Below are positions 8,850-17,472 of a stretch of 64,000 nt of DNA, piece by piece. The notes under the pieces are model-generated. The model ran no database searches. It was not told where the DNA came from and saw only the letters and a list, made by a program, of their open reading frames with translations. The first letter of the stretch is position 1, and every line of letters begins with the position of its first letter. The DNA comes from Fluviispira vulneris. GTDB taxonomy: Bacteria > Bdellovibrionota_B > Oligoflexia > Silvanigrellales > Silvanigrellaceae. The stretch covers positions 62,001 to 126,000 of the forward strand of contig NZ_JACRSE010000003.1 in NCBI RefSeq assembly GCF_014281055.1, read 5' to 3'. Both the position numbers and the translations under genes were made by a program.

Positions 8850-10049
8850 CTATTCCTTTAATTGTTTCGGATCCATTTTATGAAGCATAGAATTTAGCAG
8901 AGTGCGTTTTAGTTTGCCAAGATCAGTTCGAGGAATTTTATTTATTTTATAAAAACTTCTTATTCTTTCAAATGGAAAAACTTGATTATTGAAATCATTG
9001 AGTATGCAATAAATATTTTCATAAACTATATCTTCATTATCTTCAATAACAAGAACAATTGATTTTCCTAGTCTCAAGTCATTTTGCGCAATCAAAGCAA
9101 TATCATTCTGCAAAGAATATTTCATTTTTAGATCTAAAATAATATTTTCTAAATAACTAAGATTAACATTTTCGCCGCTAATTTTGATCACATCATCACT
9201 TCTACCGATGACAGATAAATAATGCCCTTTAACTTCACCAATATCTGAAGTTGTTATATATTTAATTTCTTTGTCATCATTTAATTTACAAATTTTCTTT
9301 GGATCATGAAAAACTATATTTTTATCATTTTGCAAAATATATCCTGTAAGCAGAGAATCCCCAGCAATACAAATCCGCCCAACTTCATCACACCATACCT
9401 GTAAATGATCCAAAATTTTTAATTGAGAAAAACCTATTTCTTTTTCGCATAGAGGCAGCGCTGTTGCGACTTGAGAACAGCATTCTGTCATTCCATAACT
9501 AGGTAGTAAATTCCAACCTAACTCAATCGCTTTTTCATACAAAGTCTGAGCAAGAGCTCCTCCACCAACAACAATAGCTCGTATCGATGGGGGACATTTT
9601 AAAGACAATTGGACAATATCAAAAATTTGAGTTGGAACAAGAGAAGAAATCGTTGCTCCACTCTCAATTATTTCTTGAACAAAATGAAATGGTGACCATT
9701 TATAATTTTCACAGTATAGATTTATCAGTTTTGCTTGGCTCAAAAAGGCTCTTGAATATAAAGAAAGTCCACCAATATGAAAATAGGGAAGTGTGTTTAT
9801 CAGAATATCTTTTTGCGTGCAGTCCAAATGCCTATTCACACTTAAAGATGAGTTTAATATTGCTTCTTTTTTTAACGCAACCCATTTTAATTCCGTACTT
9901 GAATGCGCAGTCGATCCCGACGTAGCTAGAAAAATATGTGACTCCAAATGAAATTCACTTGCAATTTTAACTATTCTTTCTTTTTCCTGTATGGGAATCC
10001 GTGGATTTATAAAAAAATGATAATCATCAGAGTACCAATCAATATTCAC
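8850..10049 (-). CDS. menE: o-Succinylbenzoate-CoA ligase (MenE)
   Basis: Read from a GTG at 10049 (399 residues). It has an excellent GGAGGG six bases upstream, and it overlaps the menC stop by 11 bases. A GTG at 10106 gives 19 more residues but lacks such a site. The protein is an adenylate-forming enzyme: the P-loop-like ATSGSTAHSSTE lies near residue 43, followed by SYGMTECCSQVA (motif A5), TSDIGEV, GRSDDVIKISGENVN and a C-terminal IPRTDLGKLKR with the catalytic Lys region. It activates o-succinylbenzoate to its CoA thioester for MenB. The assignment rests on the fold plus position between menC and the rest of the men operon. Confidence 0.85.
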   Translation of the reverse strand: MNIDWYSDDYHFFINPRIPIQEKERIVKIASEFHLESHIFLATSGSTAHSSTELKWVALKKEAILNSSLSVNRHLDCTQKDILINTLPYFHIGGLSLYSRAFLSQAKLINLYCENYKWSPFHFVQEIIESGATISSLVPTQIFDIVQLSLKCPPSIRAIVVGGGALAQTLYEKAIELGWNLLPSYGMTECCSQVATALPLCEKEIGFSQLKILDHLQVWCDEVGRICIAGDSLLTGYILQNDKNIVFHDPKKICKLNDDKEIKYITTSDIGEVKGHYLSVIGRSDDVIKISGENVNLSYLENIILDLKMKYSLQNDIALIAQNDLRLGKSIVLVIEDNEDIVYENIYCILNDFNNQVFPFERIRSFYKINKIPRTDLGKLKRTLLNSMLHKMDPKQLKE

Positions 10050-11100
10050 AAATATCCCTCCAGCTTTCTTTTTCAAGCAATTCGTCGAATCCAAAACCTG
10101 TTCCACTATAGTCTGGTGTTAATCGAGTTTTGTTCAGACTTAATCTCTCTGAGTATGCATTTTCTTCATAAAGAAAGTTTGTCAAAAACCCACAATATTC
10201 CTCATACATCGGGTAATCTTGATAAAATAAAGCAGCTTCATAAAGTGCACAGAGTTGCCCAAAAGGATGATCCATATAACTTGTAAAAACCACTTTATCA
10301 AGCTTTACTGTGTTAGATTTTAGTATATTTTTATGTAAACTTTGCTGTGCAGGCTTTATTATTAAACGTTGCAAAAAAGCATCTTTAACATCGTTAAGTT
10401 CATCTAAATGAAAAACAGATTTATGATCTAAAGCTAGTTTTAAATTTTGCATTTCCTTTATAAGAAGAGTCCAATTTTTATAATTAAATTGACATGGATC
10501 CTCAACATAATCAATGACATCAAAAAAACAATTAATACTTTCTAAAAAATGAAGAGCTTCTTTAAAACTTAAAGTAGAATTAAAATCTAAGCGCAATTTA
10601 AAATTAAAATCTTTTAACAAACAATAATTTTTCTGAATAAATGAAAAATTATCTTGAAGACTCTTTCCACATTTTATTTTAAGCAAATGAAAATCTTTAT
10701 CCTTTAAATACGATAAATTTTTTTCTGTTAAATGCTGAGCATCAGTCATTGTCCAGTGGTTTTTAGGCAACAATATATTCTGAAATGCATTTAATTTATT
10801 TCTTCGATAATTAGCGTCAAGTCTTGCAAAATATAAGCTCTTTTTAAGAGTCTCTGTTAATTTCTTTGTTTTAAGACACTCTTTCTGTTTTGCTAACGAG
10901 AGATCGGAGAGTTCTTCAAAGACAAAACAATCTGAATAACCTATTGCCAAATCTTTAAAATAAACTTTAAGCAAAAATCCTTCTCTATCACGTAAGTCAA
11001 TAACTTTTGCATTTAAAAAAGACTTCGGTTTTAAACGATAAGGAGAAATCGCTATCGAAGATATATTGCCATATGGGTCTTCAGTATCAAGAAATTTCAT
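10039..11100 (-). CDS. menC: o-Succinylbenzoate synthase (MenC)
   Basis: An enolase-superfamily protein of about 353 residues. Barrel motifs are in the expected order: HLLKIKCGK (catalytic Lys), LRLDFNST (metal Asp), DYVEDPCQF (metal Glu), LALDHKSVF (metal Asp) and RLIIKPAQQ (second Lys). It dehydrates SHCHC to o-succinylbenzoate. I prefer the ATG at 11100; a GTG at 11109 is three codons upstream and neither has a strong ribosome site. The start lies inside the end of the NRDE gene, so translation is probably coupled. The family is divergent, but the men-operon context makes the call solid. Confidence 0.85.
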   Translation of the reverse strand: MKFLDTEDPYGNISSIAISPYRLKPKSFLNAKVIDLRDREGFLLKVYFKDLAIGYSDCFVFEELSDLSLAKQKECLKTKKLTETLKKSLYFARLDANYRRNKLNAFQNILLPKNHWTMTDAQHLTEKNLSYLKDKDFHLLKIKCGKSLQDNFSFIQKNYCLLKDFNFKLRLDFNSTLSFKEALHFLESINCFFDVIDYVEDPCQFNYKNWTLLIKEMQNLKLALDHKSVFHLDELNDVKDAFLQRLIIKPAQQSLHKNILKSNTVKLDKVVFTSYMDHPFGQLCALYEAALFYQDYPMYEEYCGFLTNFLYEENAYSERLSLNKTRLTPDYSGTGFGFDELLEKESWRDICEY

Positions 11101-11914
11101 ATTGAACACGAATTTTTTTTGAGATTTCTATTTCTGTATTTTGTGTATAAGTTTGTTCATATAAAAAAATAGCTGGCTTTTCTTCTACACCAAAAAAAAG
11201 AGTAGATCGCGTTCCGTATTTATCACCATCAATAAAAAGTGAGGATAAAAATATCTCCATCTCTTGAGACACTCCAGTGTTTGGTAGTTCAGCCAGTTCA
11301 TATCTATTTTTATTCATCATTTCTTTTCGAAAATAATGCCAATAATAATCACTTTCTTGGCTTTGCATATTCTCTGAGAAATACTTAAGAAAAATACTTT
11401 TTGTAATGCTCACTTTGAGCCAATTTGAATCAAGTGTTCCATTGCTTAAACCAAATATGCATTTCTTATCTTCACCATAAGTAAATATTACTTTTTGTTC
11501 TAATGTTTTGCTATTAAAAAAGATGATCTCATGCTCATCGGAAAAGATAAGATTAAAAAAGTTATAATCATTTGCTGTTTTATTCAACTGAGATAAAAAA
11601 GATTTTGCTGATATAGAATTGCGCAAAAATTCAGTTATTATTCCTCCACGCGATTTCATATTATCTTTATGTGCTTTTAGATCTCGGATATTGGTTAAAA
11701 CAGCCCACTTTCCTTTCCATTTGTTTTCGCATGCAAACCAAGTTCCCTTTTGTTCTTCATCTCTTGGGCCAAATATTTGATTACCACGATCTGAATATTG
11801 CAAATTCCAACCTTGTATTTCAGTACTCATTCTCCCGCGAAATTCATCTCTATTAGATATAAGAGCAATTGGAATAGATTTTATTTGATTCACAAGCAAA
11901 AAAAGTGTGCACAA
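11087..11914 (-). CDS. NRDE (TANGO2) family protein inside the men operon
   Basis: A 275-residue protein with the defining N-terminal Asn-Arg-Asp-Glu motif: MCTLFLLVNQ, then LISNRDEFRGR near residue 20. Further family features are a GTWFACENKWKGKWAVLTNIRD block and the GIITEFLR segment. The family is found in eukaryotes (TANGO2, linked to heme trafficking and lipid metabolism) and bacteria; its biochemical role is not settled. It sits between menA and menC, seven bases after menA, and overlaps menC by some 14-23 bases. It should therefore be made with the menaquinone enzymes. Whether it takes part in that pathway is unknown. Confidence 0.82.
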   Translation of the reverse strand: MCTLFLLVNQIKSIPIALISNRDEFRGRMSTEIQGWNLQYSDRGNQIFGPRDEEQKGTWFACENKWKGKWAVLTNIRDLKAHKDNMKSRGGIITEFLRNSISAKSFLSQLNKTANDYNFFNLIFSDEHEIIFFNSKTLEQKVIFTYGEDKKCIFGLSNGTLDSNWLKVSITKSIFLKYFSENMQSQESDYYWHYFRKEMMNKNRYELAELPNTGVSQEMEIFLSSLFIDGDKYGTRSTLFFGVEEKPAIFLYEQTYTQNTEIEISKKIRVQYEIS

Positions 11915-11921
11915 AATATAG

Positions 11922-12842
11922 TTACCTTATAAAAAAGCCTATTGACATAAATATACCAAAAAGCATTTGAACAGCAGCAGACATTCCTAGAAATTTATTA
12001 AATAATGGAGAAGGTTCGTTTACTATTAGACCTCTTGTAACGTAAATTGCTAATGGCATTGATATTAAAGGGAGTAAAGCAACAAAGATATATCCATTTA
12101 AATACCAATATATATTTAATAGATAAGCAAAAGAAAATAGAGATGCGATTTCTAATCTTGCAAATTTTTTACCAAATATAGCAGCAAGTGTCATTTTATG
12201 AACTTTTTTATCTTCAATAGAATCACGAAAGTTATTAATAGAGATCAGTACCGTAGCTAAAAATCCAATTTGTAAACTAGCTATAAATGCATGCAAATGA
12301 ATGGAATTTGTTTGTAAATAATAAACACCCAGAACCGCAACAATACCAAAAAATAAAATAACAAATAACTCCCCAAGCCCTTTATAGGCCAGAGGATATG
12401 GGCCACCTGTGTATATATACCCACAAATAATAGAAATCATTCCAACTATTAATATAGGAAAACCGCCAGATACAATTAATGGGATACCAAAAATTGATGC
12501 CAGCAGAAAACAACAAAAACCACCAAATAAAACCTGCCTAGCACTGAGCAGACCACTTTGTGTCATTCTTTTTGGGCCTATGCGCTTCTCGTTATCTGCC
12601 CCTTTATTAAAATCGATCGCATCGTTGACGAAGTTTGTTCCAATTTGAATAAAAATAGAACTCAATAATGCAAATAAACTTAAACTCCATTGCACCTTTA
12701 TATCGTTCGTCTTTAGTTCAGAATATGCAACAGCTGTAGCAACAAGTATAGGCACAAATGCTGCAGCCAAAGTTTTTGGTCTAGCTGCTAAAATAAAAGC
12801 ATTTAATTTGGATTGCTCCTGTGCATGCTCAATGGAGATCAT
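11922..12842 (-). CDS. menA: 1,4-Dihydroxy-2-naphthoate polyprenyltransferase (MenA)
   Basis: A 306-residue UbiA-family membrane protein with eight or nine hydrophobic segments. The prenyl-diphosphate binding motif [15 protein letters not shown] lies near residue 73, and the second Asp-rich region is [15 protein letters not shown]. It attaches the isoprenoid tail to 1,4-dihydroxy-2-naphthoate in the inner membrane, giving demethylmenaquinone. The start overlaps the menB stop by four bases, a sign of translational coupling. The N-terminal pattern [15 protein letters not shown] is typical of MenA rather than UbiA or CtaB. Confidence 0.92.
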   Translation of the reverse strand: MISIEHAQEQSKLNAFILAARPKTLAAAFVPILVATAVAYSELKTNDIKVQWSLSLFALLSSIFIQIGTNFVNDAIDFNKGADNEKRIGPKRMTQSGLLSARQVLFGGFCCFLLASIFGIPLIVSGGFPILIVGMISIICGYIYTGGPYPLAYKGLGELFVILFFGIVAVLGVYYLQTNSIHLHAFIASLQIGFLATVLISINNFRDSIEDKKVHKMTLAAIFGKKFARLEIASLFSFAYLLNIYWYLNGYIFVALLPLISMPLAIYVTRGLIVNEPSPLFNKFLGMSAAVQMLFGIFMSIGFFIR

Positions 12843-13657
12843 GGAAACCTCCCAAACTTATTAAAATCTGGTTTTCTTTTTTCAACAAAAGCTTCTTTAC
12901 CTTCTTTTGCTTCTTCACTCAAATAATAGAGAAGTGTCGCGTTGCCTGCTAAATCCAATAATCCCATTTGTCCGTCACAATCCGCATTTAGAGCTGATTT
13001 TAAGCAACGCAAGGCGAGGGGAGAGTGTGCCAGCATTTCGCGACACCATTTTAAGGTTTCTTGCTCAAGTTCATCAACTGGCACAATATGATTTACTAAG
13101 CCCATATCAAGAGCTTGTTGGGCATTGTACTGTCTACACAAAAACCAAATTTCTCTCGCTTTTTTCTGCCCAACGATACGCGCTAAATAGCTACTGCCAA
13201 GCCCGCCATCGAAGGAACCCACTTTAGGACCTGTTTGACCAAATTTTGCATTGTCCCCCGCGATTGTCAGGTCACAAACGATATGCAAAACATGTCCTCC
13301 TCCAATGGCATAGCCAGCAACCATTGCCACAACAGGTTTTGGCATGGAACGTATGGATTTTTGCACATCTAAAATATTGAGACGTGGAAGACCATCTTGC
13401 CCAACATAACCGCCATGACCACGAACTTTTTGATCTCCTCCAGAACAAAACGCCTCTTTGCCTTCACCCGTTAATATGATGACCCCAACATGTGAGTCTT
13501 CACGACAAATTTCGAGCGCAATTAAAAGTTCTTTCACAGTTTCTGGACGAAATGCGTTGCGCACATGTGGTCGATTGATAGTTATTTTTGCAATTCCATC
13601 TTCTGTCCGCTCAAGCTTAATATCTTCAAATGATTTTATGCTACTCCAAATATTCAT
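12839..13657 (-). CDS. menB: 1,4-Dihydroxy-2-naphthoyl-CoA synthase (MenB)
   Basis: A 272-residue crotonase-fold protein. MenB-specific pieces are [11 protein letters not shown] (oxyanion region), [19 protein letters not shown] and [14 protein letters not shown], and the chain ends near FNKFGRFP as MenB does. It closes the naphthoquinone ring from o-succinylbenzoyl-CoA. It is the first gene of the minus-strand men operon (menB-menA-NRDE-menC-menE-MFS). An AGGAG ribosome site precedes the ATG. A hairpin about 20-55 bases upstream may end the previous gene or act as a leader structure. Confidence 0.95.
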   Translation of the reverse strand: MNIWSSIKSFEDIKLERTEDGIAKITINRPHVRNAFRPETVKELLIALEICREDSHVGVIILTGEGKEAFCSGGDQKVRGHGGYVGQDGLPRLNILDVQKSIRSMPKPVVAMVAGYAIGGGHVLHIVCDLTIAGDNAKFGQTGPKVGSFDGGLGSSYLARIVGQKKAREIWFLCRQYNAQQALDMGLVNHIVPVDELEQETLKWCREMLAHSPLALRCLKSALNADCDGQMGLLDLAGNATLLYYLSEEAKEGKEAFVEKRKPDFNKFGRFP

Positions 13658-13677
13658 TTTTAACTCCTAATTTCGAT

Positions 13678-13711
13678 AAAAACGCAAGGTGTAAAACACT
13701 GCCCCGTTTTT
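13678..13711 (-). terminator. Hairpin upstream of menB
   Basis: Outer arms AAAAACG/CGTTTTT enclose an inner GTGT-TTTA-CAC-like stem. On the minus strand it is followed by a short T run. It probably ends the upstream lipoprotein gene transcript, but its position 20 bases before menB would also suit a leader hairpin. Confidence 0.45.
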
Positions 13712-13781
13712 ATATCATTATAAAACATAAGGACAATATCAAATGAAAAAAAATAAACATTTTTAATAACTAAGATTTTTA

Positions 13782-14777
13782 TCATTCAACAAAGTAGGCA
13801 TCATGGACCAGATTTTTTGAAAGTTTTATTTTCCATTTCTTTAACTGGAATTTACTGAAAATAATACTACCTTTTTCTAAATATACTGGTGGGATTGACT
13901 TTGGCAAAACGCGTGGGTGAATTAAAATCTTTTCTGCTAATTTTGCAGCTTGATAAGCTTGATTGCTTTGACTTACAACGATTCCTGCGATTGCTTTGTC
14001 TTTTCCAACAGAGTTATCCCACAATCCAAAAATAGGAGTGGGCGAGTTTTTGGATGACCATTTAATCACTTCATCTGCATCTATTTGACTACCTAAATCA
14101 CTTTTTAAGCTTTGATAATATCCTGCTATAATGACATCGTAATTTTTCTTAGAATTTAAAACAATAGCTTGCCAGTTTAAATAATTTTCTATTCTCTCCA
14201 CTTGAAAATGAATACCAAAAATAAAATTATTATTTATATTTTTTAATATTTCTTCATATAATATTTCAGATGATCTGCTTCTATCAAGCAAAATTAATGC
14301 TCGCTTAGTTTTTGGTAAAACCTGTTTTAAGTAAGAGGCTGTTTCTAAAACAAGTGGTTTTGCATATACTCCGGTAATATAGAGAAAATCTTTTGAAATC
14401 AATTCAGATGGATCTTTCTTTAGACCTAAAAAAACTGTTGGTATTTTTGCATGATTAAGTTTATCACTTAGAATTCTCAGCGATAGTTCATCTACTAAAA
14501 TAACCAAATCAGGTTTAAATTTATTGATATATTCCAATGTGTTCAACAAATATTCTTCATTTTTTATCTTTAAATTTTTATTATATTGTAAAGAGTGATA
14601 TGAAAGAATATAATTAGGACTTAAATAATCTGAAATAGACTTCTTATAATTATTTCCAAAAGTCATTTCTGTCTGAAAGCTCTCAATAATAAGAATTTTC
14701 TTTTGTTTTTTTACAAAAGACTCGCAAGAAATAAAAATTAAACTTAAAAATATTATAATTTTTAATACGCTTTTTAT
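13782..14777 (-). CDS. ABC-type substrate-binding lipoprotein, apparently with an ATA start codon
   Basis: The first ATG in frame (14666) would give 294 residues and no export signal. Upstream, the frame stays open and encodes KSVLKIIIFLSLIFISCES, a lipoprotein signal peptide with a lipobox ending in Cys. It is preceded by GAGGAG with eight bases to an ATA codon at 14777-14775; no ATG, GTG or TTG lies in that stretch. The mature part resembles the ABC-transporter substrate-binding family related to TrpX-like proteins: DLVILVDE, IPTVFLGLKK, RALILLDRSRSSEI and a C-terminal AGIVVSQSNQAYQAAKLAEKIL. No permease is adjacent. Either ATA is used at low efficiency, or the start was lost recently. Confidence 0.6.
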   Translation of the reverse strand: MKSVLKIIIFLSLIFISCESFVKKQKKILIIESFQTEMTFGNNYKKSISDYLSPNYILSYHSLQYNKNLKIKNEEYLLNTLEYINKFKPDLVILVDELSLRILSDKLNHAKIPTVFLGLKKDPSELISKDFLYITGVYAKPLVLETASYLKQVLPKTKRALILLDRSRSSEILYEEILKNINNNFIFGIHFQVERIENYLNWQAIVLNSKKNYDVIIAGYYQSLKSDLGSQIDADEVIKWSSKNSPTPIFGLWDNSVGKDKAIAGIVVSQSNQAYQAAKLAEKILIHPRVLPKSIPPVYLEKGSIIFSKFQLKKWKIKLSKNLVHDAYFVE

Positions 14778-14944
14778 ATTAATATCTCCTCAATAGTTAT
14801 TTAAAAATTTCAATATGAAAAATCAATAATATTATCGGATTTTATATAATAATTCTTAAAGTAAGAAAATTGATTAAATATAAATTATATATATTTATTA
14901 GATTAATATCAAAATATTAGAAATCTTATTTTAGAAAAATAACA

Positions 14945-14999
14945 GAATTGGGTGCTTGTTATATCACCTTATCAGCTCAGTAACTTTGCACCCAATTCA
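14945..14999 (-). terminator. Inverted repeat after secreted protein gene A
   Basis: Perfect 11-base arms (GAATTGGGTGC at 14945-14955, its complement at 14989-14999) enclose a 33-base loop. On the minus strand it is followed by TGTTATTTTTCT, so it is a plausible terminator for the gene ending at 15027, although the loop is long. Confidence 0.5.
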
Positions 15000-15026
15000 T
15001 ATTGATAATTTTTATTTCAAAAATTA

Positions 15027-15434
15027 TTATTTTTTAAATAATCTGATAGAGTCGACTACTCTTCCATTTTGATCTACTTTAAGCAAACGAATATAGCCTT
15101 TTGCTTCATCTCCTAAATTATGAACAACTTCATAATTACTATTTTCTAGTGCATAAAGTGTAGTCATGCGGTTTGTTGCGACGGGTTTAACTACTAAGTT
15201 TCCATCCGTTTGAAAAACACCCATTCGTGTACATCCTTCAACATGACCTAAGTAATTAAAAAAACATGAGTTTATATCTTCTGTTACTGAAACACTCTCT
15301 TTTGAAGTAACATGAAGACTATAGACTCCTTTTCCAACAACGTAATCACTTTCCCAGTTCGAATTTAATTCTAAATTATGAGCAAAAGCAGATGTGGAAA
15401 ATAAAAACAAAGATGCAAATGCAATATTTTTCAT
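15027..15434 (-). CDS. Small secreted protein A (paralogue of the gene at 16548-16955)
   Basis: A 135-residue protein with a clear signal peptide (FASLFLFSTSAFA, cleaved before HN). The mature part of about 117 residues is unrecognised. It contains two Cys in CFFNYLGHVEGC, which may form a disulphide, and a C-terminal GYIRLLKVDQNGRVVDSIRLFKK region that looks like a beta-rich tail. It is closely similar over its whole length to the second copy, including the AAGGAG ribosome site six bases before ATG and a promoter 74 bases upstream. The function is unknown; an exported structural or protective role is only a guess. Confidence 0.8.
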   Translation of the reverse strand: MKNIAFASLFLFSTSAFAHNLELNSNWESDYVVGKGVYSLHVTSKESVSVTEDINSCFFNYLGHVEGCTRMGVFQTDGNLVVKPVATNRMTTLYALENSNYEVVHNLGDEAKGYIRLLKVDQNGRVVDSIRLFKK

Positions 15435-16005
15435 ATATATCTCCTTAAGAATATATTTTATTTGTAGCAGAATTTTTCTATTGCTTCTTAAAATATTTTT
15501 TATTTAAAGTCAACATTTTATTATTGACTACTTTTATAGTAGAATCTAAGGTTATGGTTTTATATTTTAGAAAATTTTATAATCAATACCTTTATTTATT
15601 ACCTTTGAGATTAAAATCAATATTCTTTACTATATAGTAATATACCGTTTATATTGATTTCAGTATCCATTTTAAAATTTATAATAATCTAATTTAAAAA
15701 AATTAAATATTACAAAAAAAATATAATTTGTCTATAAATAGCGTATAATACTCTAAGTTAATATCTATTTTATTTAATATACCTCTTAATACTATTTAAA
15801 TTGGCCACCCGAAATTCAGAAAGTCAGAATTTTTCTTCAAAACTTGCAATTTTCAGTCTAGTACAGTATCAAAACTCACCTTAATAAAGCGTGAACTGAG
15901 TTGAGGCAAATTGCACTTGGAATTCAATTGCTTGGAAAAAAATTATTAAAATATTTTTTTCCCGGTAAAAATTTTGTACTTAAATTAAATATATAGGAGC
16001 TTATT
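15435..16005. other. AT-rich intergenic region with promoter A and a possible coding remnant
   Basis: The left 80 bases hold the ribosome site and promoter of secreted protein A. The middle is very AT-rich with no open frame I can support. At 15803-15904 an open frame begins G-H-P-K-F-R-K. It matches at nucleotide level the start of a remnant at 17341 (GGC..CCCGAAAT.CAGAA in both), so the duplication probably extended to here. A TAGGAGC ribosome site for the gene at 16006 lies at the right end. Confidence 0.5.
15485..15513 (-). promoter_or_regulatory. Promoter of secreted protein gene A
   Basis: On the minus strand TTGACT, a 17-base spacer and TAAGAA lie 74 bases before the ATG. The same -35, spacer length and distance are kept at the paralogous gene (17006-17034), which supports function. 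Confidence 0.55.
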
Positions 16006-16404
16006 TTGAAAAAAATATCATTATCAATTCTTTGTTTGTTTATAATGCAATTCAATATTTCTTGCACTTCAGTTTTTTTGAAAAATGAGAAAAATATAAC
16101 TGTTGATGAATGCCAGGATTTAAATTGTGTCCGTACCAATATAGATGAGATAAACAAAAAAATAGTTATACTCCTGTCTGAAAGAATGCAATATGTCATA
16201 CAGGCTGGAAAAATTAAACTTAAAAATAATATTACTAATGCTGAAGATAAGACGCGAGCATCTCAAGTTATAGAACAATCGGAAAAATTTGGAGTAGAAA
16301 ACAATCTTCCCCCTGGTTTTACCAGAAAAGTATTTGAAGAAATAGTTAATGGATCGATGCTTCATGAACAAAAAGATATGGATAAAAGTAAAAATAAGGA
16401 TTAG
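16006..16404 (+). CDS. Exported chorismate-mutase-like (AroQ type) lipoprotein
   Basis: A 132-residue protein. The signal peptide ISLSILCLFIMQFNISC ends in a Cys that fits a lipobox, so it is probably a lipoprotein. The mature part follows the AroQ chorismate mutase/PchB helical pattern: RTNIDEINKKIVILLSERMQYVIQAGKIK, then DKTRASQVIEQSEKFGVENNLPPGF and VFEEIVNGSMLHEQ. Helix-1 Arg, the R..YV...A.IK stretch and a late Glu/Gln pair are where catalytic residues usually lie. Most AroQ enzymes are cytoplasmic; exported forms occur in some pathogens and proteobacteria. It lies between and opposite to two duplicated secreted-protein genes. Activity and substrate (chorismate or isochorismate) are not settled. 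Confidence 0.7.
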   Translation: MKKISLSILCLFIMQFNISCTSVFLKNEKNITVDECQDLNCVRTNIDEINKKIVILLSERMQYVIQAGKIKLKNNITNAEDKTRASQVIEQSEKFGVENNLPPGFTRKVFEEIVNGSMLHEQKDMDKSKNKD

Positions 16405-16480
16405 TTATTTAAATTTTATAAATAATAATTTAGCATTCGATAAATTTATTTGCAAGTAAAACAATATCTACAATTTTTTT

Positions 16481-16521
16481 GGTGCCGAAGATCCTTTATT
16501 AAGTAAAAGATCTTCGGCACC
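16481..16521 (+). terminator. Strong hairpin between the chorismate-mutase-like gene and secreted protein gene B
   Basis: Arms GGTGCCGAAGATC and GATCTTCGGCACC are perfect complements over 13 bases, extended by TTT/AAA. On the plus strand the hairpin is followed by TCAATTTTG; on the minus strand by AAAAAAATTG. It therefore suits the plus-strand gene better as a terminator, although it lies only 27 bases after the convergent gene B. Confidence 0.6.
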
Positions 16522-16547
16522 TCAATTTTGATTATTTTATATGATTA

Positions 16548-16955
16548 TTATTTTTTAAATAATCTCACAGAATCTTCTACATTGCCATTTTGATCTATTT
16601 TAAGCAAACGTATATATCCTTTCGCTTCATCGCCTAAATTATGAACAACTTCATAGTTACTGTTTTCTAAAAAATAGAGTGCAGTCATGTGGTCTGTTGC
16701 AACAGGTTTAATAACTAATCTTCCATTTGTTGGAATAATACCCATCAATGTGCATCCCGAAACTCGACCCAAATAGTCAAAAAAACATCCATTCGTATCT
16801 TCTAATACTGAAACATTTACTTTTGAAGTCACTTTAAGACTATAGGATCCTTTTCCAGCAACATAATCGCTTTGCCAGGTGGTATTTACTGGTAAATTGT
16901 GAGCAAACGCAGATGTGGAAAATAAAACTAAAGACGCATAAGCAAGCTTTTTCAT
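16548..16955 (-). CDS. Small secreted protein B (paralogue of the gene at 15027-15434)
   Basis: A 135-residue protein with signal peptide YASLVLFSTSAFA cut before HN. It matches copy A along its whole length, keeping CFF(N/D)YLG.V.GC, KPVAT..MT.LY.LENSNYEVVHNLG and DS(I)RLFKK. The differences are mostly conservative, which suggests that both copies are still under selection. The two start codons are exactly 1521 bases apart, and the promoter and ribosome site are duplicated too. The family is unrecognised. The gene order A(-), exported chorismate mutase(+), B(-) suggests a local duplication around or into which the lipoprotein gene was placed. Confidence 0.8.
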   Translation of the reverse strand: MKKLAYASLVLFSTSAFAHNLPVNTTWQSDYVAGKGSYSLKVTSKVNVSVLEDTNGCFFDYLGRVSGCTLMGIIPTNGRLVIKPVATDHMTALYFLENSNYEVVHNLGDEAKGYIRLLKIDQNGNVEDSVRLFKK

Positions 16956-17005
16956 ATATATCTCCTTAAGAATATATTTGTTCAGTTACAGAAATTTATT
17001 CTTGC

Positions 17006-17034
17006 TTTTTAAATTATTTATTTTTAGAAGTCAA
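17006..17034 (-). promoter_or_regulatory. Promoter of secreted protein gene B
   Basis: On the minus strand TTGACT, a 17-base spacer and TAAAAA lie 74 bases before the ATG, at the same geometry as at gene A. Confidence 0.55.
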
Positions 17035-17292
17035 CTTTTTATTTAGTCTCATTTTTTCAGCATTACCAATGGTTATGGTTTTTATTTTACAAAATAATAT
17101 AGACATTATTTTTTATTTAAGAAATCAGAAAATAATATCTATATTATTTAAACTTTAAAGATTAAATATTTATTCATAATTTAATCTTACAATTTAAAAT
17201 TTATTAGGATCTATTTAAAAAAAAATAAGTATTTTCTTCTATCATTATTATGAAAACAATTTTATTTTTGCATTTATTATTCTAAAAATAAG

Positions 17293-17472
17293 AAGAAAAT
17301 ATCAAGATTAATCAATATTATTATTAATAGCATTAAAGTTGGCTGCCCGAAATGCAGAAGTAGTAGGCTCTTGAACGAAGTAATAGAATCAAACGATCGA
17401 TGGATTCATAATCTTAGCTATGTTAGGACTGATAGAGACATAAAACTATTGAATCTAAAATTTTGTCTCTAA
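17293..17472 (+). pseudogene. Possible decayed coding remnant with a CPKC motif
   Basis: The frame is open for about 60 codons without any ATG. It encodes V-G-C-P-K-C-R-S-S-R-L-L-N-E, then a hydrophilic tail ending at a TAA. A C-P-x-C pair at the start of a short, startless frame is common in fragments of insertion-sequence transposases. The partner fragment at 15803-15904 shares about 19 bases of this start. No terminal repeats or target duplications could be identified. Confidence 0.3.

Noticed and set aside
10049-10106. Longer menE from a GTG at 10106
   Set aside because: It would overlap menC by 68 bases without a ribosome site; the GTG at 10049 has GGAGGG at ideal spacing.
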